6,954 nucleotides of DNA, taken from the NCBI GenBank assembly GCA_021767885.1, contig JAASSM010000090.1, positions 1 to 6,954 on the forward strand, written 5' to 3'. Positions 1-5,251 of the stretch are shown one piece after another. Each line of letters starts with the position of its first letter. Within the stretch, counting starts at the first letter, position 1. The position numbers and the translations under genes were made by a program. Source of the DNA: a bacterium. Lineage in GTDB: Bacteria; Krumholzibacteriota; Krumholzibacteria; LZORAL124-64-63. The notes beneath the pieces are model-generated. The model was not told the DNA's origin and did not search any database. It saw only the letters and a list, made by a program, of their open reading frames with translations.

Positions 1-1128
1 GACCTCGCCGGCCGGCCGTGGTGGCAACGCCGGCCCCTGTGGATGGTGGTGCTGCAGCAGACCAGCCGGTTCCCGGCCCTGCTGCCGGTTTCGGCGCCGT
101 TCCACGTCCTGGTGGGCCTGTGGATCAGCCCCGCGGGCGCCCTGCTCACCGATGGCGTCTACCTCGGGATCCTCTTCGCCGCCATCGCCGCCTACATGCT
201 CTTCGCGGTGGTGGCCGCTCCGCTGGTGCGTCTGGCCAGCCTCGATCATCTGCCCATCGGCCGCGGACGACTGCTCGCCTGCGTCCTGCTGCCGGCCGTG
301 GTGCTGATGGGAGGCGGGTTCGCCGCCGGGATGGCCATGGTGGCCACCCGCAGCCCGGCCGTCGCGGACGGGCCCCTGGTCTTCTCCGGCGACCCCGCGC
401 GCTACGGGGTGCGCCTGCCCCTGCAATTCCTGGCCGTGACCTGGACCGAGCCGCCCGCCCAGCGGTCGCCCGCGGGCCAGACCATCGAACCGCCGGTGAT
501 CGCCCGCCTGTTCGGCGACGCGGGACCGGCCATCTACAAGCCGTACGCCACGCCGGAGGGGTCGTCCCTGGCGACCTGCGCCTGGCAACTCGAGCGCGCC
601 ATCGCCCGCGTGTACGACCGGACCGTGCCCGCGGCGGTGATCGCCGAGCGCTACCTGACCGTCGATGCGGACGGGCGCGTGCTGCCCCGCGCCGGCGGGC
701 TGAGGCTGCGGGACGACTACCCCGACCTCGTCGTCCATCGTTTCGATGGCATGCCGCCGCTGACCGTGCTCGTGGTGATCGTGCTCTTCGTGGCCGTCCA
801 CGCCGCGTACCTGGCGTGCTTCCGCCCCGGTCGATCCGACCGCGCGCGGCGCACGGCCTTCGTGGGAGGCCTGGTGGGGCTGATGGCGCTGTACCTGACG
901 CCGTTCTTCCTGGACGTCACCGGACAGGGCAGCGGCGAGGTGCTGGTGGCCCTCGCCCACGGACTGAGCGACTGGCTCGTGGCCACGCTGCCCGGGGGAC
1001 CGGCGGCGCTGTGGTTGCTGGTCGTGCTCGTCGCGGCGGCGGGCGCCGGCCTGCTGCGGCATGGATTCCGGCGCGCCGAGTGGCCGCCGGTGCGGGAGGA
1101 CGACTCGGTCTTCGACGTCCTGGGCTGA
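1..1128 (+). CDS. Polytopic membrane protein of unknown function (5'-truncated)
   Basis: I do not recognise this family. The frame is open to the first base of the window, and the first in-frame ATG (43) has no Shine-Dalgarno-like sequence before it, so the gene probably begins upstream. Numbering from that Met, six hydrophobic segments are visible near residues 11-33, 39-63, 78-102, 238-259, 271-291 and 318-338. Arg-rich loops fall after segment 2 (VRLASLDHLPIGRGR), after segment 4 (RPGRSDRARR) and after segment 6 (RHGFRRAEW). By the positive-inside rule this places the C-terminus in the cytoplasm and a soluble domain of about 135 residues (103-237) outside the membrane. That domain has one Cys (about 179) and no catalytic motif I know. 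The protein ends with an acidic tail, REDDSVFDVLG. It is convergent with the next gene, so the two share no operon. That it is a real gene is well supported by the topology; its function is unknown. Confidence 0.8.
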   Translation, partial: DLAGRPWWQRRPLWMVVLQQTSRFPALLPVSAPFHVLVGLWISPAGALLTDGVYLGILFAAIAAYMLFAVVAAPLVRLASLDHLPIGRGRLLACVLLPAVVLMGGGFAAGMAMVATRSPAVADGPLVFSGDPARYGVRLPLQFLAVTWTEPPAQRSPAGQTIEPPVIARLFGDAGPAIYKPYATPEGSSLATCAWQLERAIARVYDRTVPAAVIAERYLTVDADGRVLPRAGGLRLRDDYPDLVVHRFDGMPPLTVLVVIVLFVAVHAAYLACFRPGRSDRARRTAFVGGLVGLMALYLTPFFLDVTGQGSGEVLVALAHGLSDWLVATLPGGPAALWLLVVLVAAAGAGLLRHGFRRAEWPPVREDDSVFDVLG

Positions 1129-1179
1129 TCCCCCGACGCGCCCGCCCTGCCAGGCCCGGGATCCCGCACGGGGCGGGTC

Positions 1180-1206
1180 GGCCCCGGAGCTCCGCGCTCC
1201 GGGGCC
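1180..1206. terminator. Perfect GC-rich hairpin between convergent genes, likely bidirectional terminator
   Basis: GGCCCCGGAGC (1180-1190) pairs perfectly with GCTCCGGGGCC (1196-1206) across the loop TCCGC: 11 bp, all but one of them G-C. It lies 51 bases after the stop of the + strand gene and 37 bases beyond the stop of the - strand gene, where a shared terminator is expected. There is no real T-tract on either side (only TTCG on the + strand), so termination efficiency is uncertain. A looser 7-bp pairing, CCCGCCC (1141-1147) with GGGCGGG (1171-1177), lies just upstream and may add structure. Confidence 0.6.
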
Positions 1207-1243
1207 TTCGCCGTCCACGGGAGGGTGGCCGGGACCGGACCGA

Positions 1244-2077
1244 TCAGGCCAGCGGCCACGGGCGACCGCAGGCCGCCTGGATGTGCTCGCCGGTCTGCCA
1301 GTCGTGGGTGGAGCCGTGCAGGCTGTGGGGGACCACGAAGATCACGAACGTCACCACGGCCGCCGCCACCGCCCAACCGCGCCCATCGCGGCCGCCCCGC
1401 CGGACGCGCCACAGCGCGATGGCCCAGAAGAGCACCGCCACCGCCAGCTTGTTGTCGGTGAGGTCCTCCCCCACCGGCCAGCCGGTCCAGTAGGCGTCGA
1501 AGGCGTACTGCTGCACGATGGGGCCGAGCATGAGGCCCCCCACGCCCAGCAGCAGCAGCGTCAGCGTGGTCAGCACGGCCAGCCGCGGGCCGCGCACCAG
1601 GGCCTCGAGCCCCGCCCGTAGGCTCAGCAGCATGCCGAAGAACATGGCGAACACGTGCACCGCCAGGATGGGGTCGGGCACCGCGCCCTTGAACCGCAGC
1701 CGCGCGGGCACCGTCACGGTGCTGCCACGGCCGTCACCGATGGCCACGCGGTACTCGATCCTGGCCGCCTTCACCGGCTGGCCCGGCAGCTCCGCGGTGA
1801 GGCGGTCGCCCTCGCGCCGCATGGTCACGGTCTGCCAGGGGTCGTCCGTGGGCCAGCGCCGCCAGCGCACCTCTCCCTGCAGCGGCGCCGGCGCCGCGAG
1901 ATCCACCACCACCGGCGTGGCGATGGTCTGCGACCGCATCAGCTCGCCCTGCACGGCCACCCCCGCCACCGTGGCATCCACCCGCACGGGGTAGGTGGGG
2001 CCGGTCATCCGCTGCCACACCGCGCTGCCCAGCGTCACCACCACCGCGATCACCCACAGCACCACGCTCCGCCGCAT
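1244..2077 (-). CDS. Conserved membrane protein with N-terminal periplasmic beta-rich domain, function unknown
   Basis: The 277-residue product has an N-terminal membrane anchor (about 4-21) followed by a soluble region of about 115 residues with alternating beta-strand-like stretches (RIEYRVAI, STVTVPARLRFKG). Four more hydrophobic segments lie near 137-156, 165-187, 208-224 and 234-251. With the N-terminus inside, the beta domain, the loop holding YAFDAYWTGWPVGEDLTDNK (191-210) and the His-rich C-terminal tail (H251, H254, H258, H265) all face the periplasm. From memory I associate the WTGWPxGxDLTDNK loop and the RFKGxVP...HVFxMFFxMLLSxRAGLEAL segment with uncharacterised proteins of Bacteroidota and related phyla; this is unverified. 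The start is supported by AGGGAG at 2085-2090, 7 bases before the ATG. It lies downstream of the peptide transporter on the same strand, beyond a long stem-loop, and I see no clear promoter of its own. It could be co-transcribed by read-through. No enzyme or transport function can be assigned. Confidence 0.85.
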   Translation of the reverse strand: MRRSVVLWVIAVVVTLGSAVWQRMTGPTYPVRVDATVAGVAVQGELMRSQTIATPVVVDLAAPAPLQGEVRWRRWPTDDPWQTVTMRREGDRLTAELPGQPVKAARIEYRVAIGDGRGSTVTVPARLRFKGAVPDPILAVHVFAMFFGMLLSLRAGLEALVRGPRLAVLTTLTLLLLGVGGLMLGPIVQQYAFDAYWTGWPVGEDLTDNKLAVAVLFWAIALWRVRRGGRDGRGWAVAAAVVTFVIFVVPHSLHGSTHDWQTGEHIQAACGRPWPLA

Positions 2078-2125
2078 GCAAGGACTCCCTGGATCGGCGC
2101 CGTGACGCCATCGAAGACCGGAGAA

Positions 2126-2211
2126 GGGGCCCGGCTCGCCTCTTCCTGGCGGTGTCCTCCGCAGCGCCGCAGGCGCGAGGACATCACCGCCGGGGAGGCG
2201 AGCCGGGCCCC
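2126..2211 (-). terminator. Long intergenic stem-loop, terminator or mRNA-stabilising element
   Basis: The outer arms GGGGCCCGGCTCGCCTC (2126-2142) and GAGGCGAGCCGGGCCCC (2195-2211) are perfect 17-bp complements. Inside them, GGCGG (2148-2152) pairs with CCGCC (2187-2191), TGTCCTC (2153-2159) with GAGGACA (2177-2183), and GCGCC (2164-2168) with GGCGC (2172-2176) around a GCA loop. This gives about 34 bp in an 86-base element with small internal loops. It begins 8 bases after the transporter stop codon. In that direction it is followed by CTTCTCC, a poor T-tract. It fills most of the gap before the next - strand gene. A Rho-independent terminator, partial attenuator, 3'-end protector or dispersed palindromic repeat would all fit; the structure is certain, the role is not. 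Confidence 0.65.
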
Positions 2212-2219
2212 GGAACCCG

Positions 2220-4127
2220 TCAGCCGCCGTACTGCTTGATCGCGCGATCGAGCCTGGGCAGCAAGACGAGGATGAAGATCGCCACCGCGAGGGTGGCCAT
2301 GGCCAGCACCAGGAACATGCCGGCGGTGGGCGCCAGCCCGCTGATGAATCCGGAGAGCTTGTTGCCCACCGCGGTCGCCAGGAACCAGCCGCCCATCATC
2401 AGGCCCACGTAGCGCTTGGGCGAGAGCTTGGTCACCAGGCTCAGCCCCATGGGCGACAGGCACAGCTCGCCGTAGGTGATCACCAGGTAGTAGATGATCA
2501 GCCACATGGCCGAGACCTTGACCGCGCCGTTGCCTCCCACCTTCGCCGACCAGGCCATGATCAGCAGCGCGATGGTGGTCAGGATCATGCCGATGAAGAT
2601 CTTGCGGGCCGTGGACACCGGCCTGCCGCGGGCGGCGAGGCGGCCGAACACCCACACCACCACGGGCGTCAGCAGCACCACGAAGATGGGGTTGAACAGC
2701 GCGGTGATCATCTCGGCGTTGACCAGGCCGAGGAACTTGCCCGGCTCGAGCCGCTCCTCGCCGGCCTGCTGGAACACCTCCGCGTAGGTCTCCTCGCTGA
2801 CCAGCAGGGCCGGCACCGCCTGACCACCCACGTCGATCAGGAAGATGCCCTCGCGCACCGGATCGGCCGTCTCCGGGACCTGGACGGTGGTCACGGCCAC
2901 GCCGTGGGCATCGGTCACCGTCCGGACCTGCACCAGGCTGTCGGGGAAGACCTGGGTGGTCAGGAAGCCCCAGTCGCCCTGGATCGCGGACGCGTCGGAG
3001 GCCGTCAGGGAGACCCCGGCCCGCCCGGAGACCTCCTCCGCGGCGCTCTGGCTCATGCGCCGCGCGCCGAACATGGCCTCCACGTCCGGCTCGGTCACCA
3101 CCAGGGTCCGCTCGTCCGGCCGGGGAGTGCCCTCCTCGGCGTTGTCGAAGTAGCCCGGCATGGCCTTCTGGCTGTACGGGCCGATGGCCAGGGCAGGCAC
3201 GTTGCGGTCGGTGTCGTACTCGGCGTAGATGGTCATCAGGCCGCCGGAGAGGTGCAGGATCATGAAGAAGGTGCCGCCGGCGATGAAGACCGGGATCAAG
3301 GCGCCGAAGCCCGGCTTCTCCTCGGGCTTGGCCTTGATCCAGAGGGTCAGGAAGTAGCCCATGATGGGCAGCATGCCCACCAGGAAGGCGAAGGTGATGG
3401 AGCCGATGGTCTCCTGCACGAAGCCCAGGCGCTCGCCCACCAGGTAGCCGAGGGCCCCGCAGACGGCGGCCGGCGCGATGATGCGCAGCATCACCTGACC
3501 GAAGGTGATGTCGTCCGGATCGGGCTCCGAGCGCACGTCGGTGCGGGCGAGCTTCTTCCAGTTGATGGTCAGGATGGTCACGCCGATGAGCAGGCCCACG
3601 CCCGCGGCCACGAAGGCCATGTTGAAGCTGAAGAGGTTGCGCAGCGGCGCGGACAGCAGGGCGGAGGCGGCCGCCCCGATGTTGATGCCCATGTAGAAGA
3701 TGTTGAAGCCGGCGTCCCGCCGGGGATCGCCCGGCTCGTAGAGGTTGCCCACCATGGCCGAGATGTTGGGCTTGAACAGGCCGTTGCCCAGGCAGAGCAG
3801 CGTCAGGCCCCCGTACAGCGTGGAAACGCTACGGACACCGAGCAGGAAGAAGCCGACGGCCATGAGCACGCCACCCAGGAAGACCGAGCGGCGGAAGCCG
3901 AGGAAGCGGTCGGCGATCATTCCCCCGAGGAAGGGCGTGAAGTACACGAACGCCATGTACGTGCCGTAGATCTCCACGGACTGGCCCAGGGAGAGGCCGA
4001 GGCCGCCTCGCTCGGTGTCCGTGGTGTAGAGCACGAGGATGCCGAGCATCAGGTAGAACGCCAGGCGTTCCCACATCTCCGTGAAGAAGAGCGGGTAGAG
4101 CCCCTGGGGGTGTCCTTTCTTGCTCAC
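2220..4127 (-). CDS. POT/PTR2-family proton-dependent oligopeptide transporter with large periplasmic insert
   Basis: An inner-membrane major facilitator that should import di- and tripeptides with protons. From the GTG start (635 residues): the POT motif ExxER is at E17-E20-R21 in helix 1; MFS motif A, GGMIADRFLGFRR, is at about 68-80; helix 4 holds GNGLFKPNIS with the conserved Lys at 119; the PTR2 signature FNIFYMGINIGA is at 141-152; helix 10 holds YGELCLSPMG near 552-561 with the conserved Glu. Fourteen hydrophobic segments are visible, matching bacterial POTs (12 plus the HA/HB pair). Residues about 308-468, between helices 7 and 8, are a non-membrane insert of roughly 160 residues; typical bacterial POTs are about 450-500 residues and have a short loop there. 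GTG 4127 is preferred to ATG 4187 because AAGGAAGG precedes it at 5-base spacing, and the family homology begins just after it (HPQGLYPLFFTEMWER). The Sir2 gene lies 99 bases upstream on the same strand. Family assignment is very secure; the exact substrate is not. Confidence 0.95.
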   Translation of the reverse strand: MSKKGHPQGLYPLFFTEMWERLAFYLMLGILVLYTTDTERGGLGLSLGQSVEIYGTYMAFVYFTPFLGGMIADRFLGFRRSVFLGGVLMAVGFFLLGVRSVSTLYGGLTLLCLGNGLFKPNISAMVGNLYEPGDPRRDAGFNIFYMGINIGAAASALLSAPLRNLFSFNMAFVAAGVGLLIGVTILTINWKKLARTDVRSEPDPDDITFGQVMLRIIAPAAVCGALGYLVGERLGFVQETIGSITFAFLVGMLPIMGYFLTLWIKAKPEEKPGFGALIPVFIAGGTFFMILHLSGGLMTIYAEYDTDRNVPALAIGPYSQKAMPGYFDNAEEGTPRPDERTLVVTEPDVEAMFGARRMSQSAAEEVSGRAGVSLTASDASAIQGDWGFLTTQVFPDSLVQVRTVTDAHGVAVTTVQVPETADPVREGIFLIDVGGQAVPALLVSEETYAEVFQQAGEERLEPGKFLGLVNAEMITALFNPIFVVLLTPVVVWVFGRLAARGRPVSTARKIFIGMILTTIALLIMAWSAKVGGNGAVKVSAMWLIIYYLVITYGELCLSPMGLSLVTKLSPKRYVGLMMGGWFLATAVGNKLSGFISGLAPTAGMFLVLAMATLAVAIFILVLLPRLDRAIKQYGG

Positions 4128-4132
4128 GGGAA

Positions 4133-4140
4133 CCTTCCTT
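4133..4140 (-). promoter_or_regulatory. Ribosome-binding site that sets the GTG start of the peptide transporter
   Basis: On the - strand AAGGAAGG lies 5 bases before GTG 4127 (spacer TTCCC). The upstream in-frame ATG at 4187 lies upstream of the candidate -10 box and would add 20 polar residues not expected in POT proteins, so the GTG is the better start. Confidence 0.75.
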
Positions 4141-4177
4141 TGCACGCGGTGGGGATCGGAGGATGGCACAGGCAGGG

Positions 4178-4207
4178 AATCTATCACCCGCCCCGCATCG
4201 CGGGCAA
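4178..4207 (-). promoter_or_regulatory. Candidate sigma-70-type promoter for the peptide transporter
   Basis: On the - strand TTGCCC (4202-4207, 4/6 match to TTGACA) is followed after 18 bases by TAGATT (4178-4183, 4/6 match to TATAAT), preceded by TG at the extended -10 spacing. Transcription would begin near 4171, leaving a leader of about 44 bases before the GTG start. The match is moderate and based on the E. coli consensus, which may not hold in this lineage. It would let the transporter be transcribed apart from the Sir2 gene. Confidence 0.4.
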
Positions 4208-4226
4208 GGATTGACCGAACGCCCGC

Positions 4227-4952
4227 TCAGAGTTCCTCCGCCACCCGCTCGAACACCGCCTGGAGGTCATCGTGGCGGAGGACGGCCAGGTGATCGAGCG
4301 GCGTCTCGCCCCGGTTGATGATCACGAGATCGCCGCCGGCCTCGAGCGTGGCCAGCGGCACCGACGCGGCCGGCTGCACCAGCAGCGACGAGCCCAGCAC
4401 CAGGGTCAGGTCCGCGGCCGCCGCCTCGGCGAAGGCCGCGTCCAGGGCGCCCGCCGGCAGCATCTCCCCGAAGAACGTCACGTCCGGCTTGACCACGGTC
4501 TGGCAGGCCTCGCACCGCGGGACGGTGTCCGCATGCACCCGCTCGCGGGCCCAGGCGAGGGAGTACTCGCGGCCGCAACCGAGGCAGGTGTGCCGTGCGG
4601 GCGAACCGTGCAGCTCGATCACCCGCCGCGAGCCGGCCCGCTGGTGGAGCATGTCGATGTTCTGGGTCACCACGGCGGCGATGCGCCCGGCCGACTCCAG
4701 GCGCGCGCACTCGGTGTGGACCAGGCTCGGCTCGTGATCCGCCGCGCCGTAGACCAGGTCCCGCCCGTGCGTGTAGAACAGGGCGGGATCCCGCCGGAAC
4801 ACCGCCAGGTCGAAGACCAGGTCGCCGGCGATCTCACGGTACACGCCGTCAGGTCCCCGGAAATCGGGGATTCCCGAGAGCGTGGAGACCCCCGCGCCGG
4901 TGAAGACCAGGGTGCGTCGGCTCGCCCGCCAGCGTCTCAGCAGGTCATCCAT
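4227..4952 (-). CDS. Sir2-family NAD-dependent protein deacetylase (sirtuin)
   Basis: A cytoplasmic sirtuin of 241 residues that removes acyl groups from lysine using NAD+, releasing nicotinamide and O-acyl-ADP-ribose. Motifs in order: the NAD-binding GAGVSTLSGIPDFRG (19-33); TQNIDMLHQRAG (96-107); the catalytic His115 in VIELHGS; four zinc-ligand Cys at 123, 126, 147 and 150 (CxxC twice); KPDVTFFGEMLP (155-166); the Rossmann element GSSLLVQPAASVP (187-199); and INRGETPLD (212-220). From memory the whole layout resembles Thermotoga maritima Sir2. The Tyr-x-x-Arg pair of CobB/SIRT5-type desuccinylases is not intact: the aligned stretch is FYTHGR, with Gly63 three residues after Tyr60, so deacetylase activity is more likely. 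ATG 4952 is chosen over the longer frame to 5084 because GGAAGGA lies 5 bases before it and the family begins there. It is divergent from the chemoreceptor and 99 bases upstream of the peptide transporter. Targets cannot be inferred. Confidence 0.95.
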   Translation of the reverse strand: MDDLLRRWRASRRTLVFTGAGVSTLSGIPDFRGPDGVYREIAGDLVFDLAVFRRDPALFYTHGRDLVYGAADHEPSLVHTECARLESAGRIAAVVTQNIDMLHQRAGSRRVIELHGSPARHTCLGCGREYSLAWARERVHADTVPRCEACQTVVKPDVTFFGEMLPAGALDAAFAEAAAADLTLVLGSSLLVQPAASVPLATLEAGGDLVIINRGETPLDHLAVLRHDDLQAVFERVAEEL

Positions 4953-4957
4953 GGCCG

Positions 4958-4964
4958 TCCTTCC
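4958..4964 (-). promoter_or_regulatory. Ribosome-binding site that sets the Sir2 start
   Basis: On the - strand GGAAGGA ends 5 bases before ATG 4952. It rules in the 241-residue form over the 285-residue reading, whose extra N-terminus is a Pro/Arg/Gly-rich translation of the intergenic region. Confidence 0.7.
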
Positions 4965-4985
4965 CGGGCCGCCGGGGGCGGCCCG
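4965..4985 (-). other. Hairpin directly upstream of the Sir2 ribosome-binding site
   Basis: CGGGCCGCC (4965-4973) and GGCGGCCCG (4977-4985) form a perfect 9-bp stem with a 3-base GGG loop on the + strand (CCC on the Sir2 transcript). It abuts the ribosome-binding site at 4958-4964, so if it lies in the mRNA leader it could influence translation. GC-rich DNA forms such stems easily, so a role is unproven. Confidence 0.4.
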
Positions 4986-5004
4986 CCGCCATGGTAGCGG
5001 CCGA

Positions 5005-5022
5005 GGACCACGGGGACCACGG
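5005..5022. repeat. 9-bp perfect tandem repeat in the divergent intergenic region
   Basis: GGACCACGG occurs twice in a row (5005-5013 and 5014-5022). It lies 53-70 bases upstream of the Sir2 start, in non-coding sequence between divergent genes, where an operator with two half-sites in direct orientation would sit. I do not recognise the motif. Confidence 0.45.
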
Positions 5023-5082
5023 AAACCTCCCGCGCGGCAGTTCTTGCCGCCCGGACTCGGGGGCGGGCCCGGCCGAGGCCTC

Positions 5083-5144
5083 ATGCAAGATCTTCATCCC
5101 AAAGCACAAAGCACTGTCGCAATGGGACTTCACAGTACTCGCAC
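5083..5144. other. AT-richer pocket in the divergent promoter region
   Basis: About 48% G+C by direct count over these 62 bases, far below the flanking sequence. It contains a tandem repeat (see 5101-5114), a short inverted pair ACTGT (5113-5117) and ACAGT (5132-5136), and the palindrome AGTACT (5134-5139). It lies roughly 60-125 bases upstream of the predicted sigma-54 start for the chemoreceptor, a usual place for an activator site, and it could also hold the Sir2 promoter. No convincing -35/-10 pair was found for Sir2. Confidence 0.4.
5101..5114. repeat. 7-bp perfect tandem repeat, possible regulator site
   Basis: AAAGCAC is repeated exactly twice with no gap (5101-5107, 5108-5114), inside the AT-richer pocket. 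Relative to the predicted start of the chemoreceptor transcript near 5207 it lies at about -106 to -93. Confidence 0.4.
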
Positions 5145-5180
5145 CCGGGCGCTCCAGCCCGGCCGGCGGGCACCGGGCGC

Positions 5181-5196
5181 TGGCACGGGGCCTGCA
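5181..5196 (+). promoter_or_regulatory. Near-consensus sigma-54 (RpoN) promoter for the chemoreceptor
   Basis: TGGCACGGGGCCTGCA matches the sigma-54 consensus TGGCACG-N4-TTGCW at all defined positions but one (C for the first T of TTGC). The invariant GG (-24) and GC (-12) are exactly 10 bases apart. Transcription would start near 5207, giving a 45-base leader to ATG 5252 with a good ribosome-binding site in it. The location and direction fit the receptor gene, and RpoN control of motility genes is common. It would require an AAA+ enhancer-binding activator. Confidence 0.6.
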
Positions 5197-5235
5197 GCCG
5201 TGGGCGCGGAAAGACCCTGCCGCGGGGATCGAATC

Positions 5236-5242
5236 GAGGTGA
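5236..5242 (+). promoter_or_regulatory. Ribosome-binding site of the chemoreceptor
   Basis: GAGGTGA lies 9 bases before ATG 5252. It fixes the start; the product then begins [10 protein letters not shown] and enters the first membrane helix directly. Confidence 0.7.
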
Positions 5243-5251
5243 CTTCGCCCC

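Noticed and set aside
18..1493. + strand frame of 491 codons overlapping the first membrane protein and the convergent gene
   Set aside because: Arg/Pro/Gly-rich product running through the hairpin at 1180-1206 and into the 3' end of the opposite gene. The 1-1128 frame has coherent membrane topology, this one has none.
1655..2655. Overlapping open frames on both strands around the gap between the transporter and the orphan membrane gene (1655-2239 +, 2050-2655 -)
   Set aside because: Both cross the long stem-loop, are composed of Arg/His/Gly/Pro-rich sequence and have no motif; they are out-of-frame shadows of the two real genes.
4189..4204. Small hairpin CCCGC/GCGGG downstream of the Sir2 stop as a terminator
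   Set aside because: Only about 5 bp with a 3-base loop and no T-tract; it overlaps the spacer of the better-supported promoter candidate.
2904..4214. Long + strand open frame (436 codons) opposite the peptide transporter
   Set aside because: Low-complexity His/Glu/Gly/Ala-rich product with no recognisable domain, antisense to a secure POT gene.
4953..5084. 44-residue N-terminal extension of the Sir2 protein
   Set aside because: Pro/Arg/Gly-rich translation of the intergenic hairpin and tandem repeat; the ribosome-binding site and family start both indicate ATG 4952.
5083..5160. Possible c-di-GMP (GEMM) riboswitch suggested by GCACAAAGCAC-like bases
   Set aside because: The conserved GEMM core and its paired helices could not be lined up on either strand, and the segment lies upstream of the predicted transcript start of the receptor.
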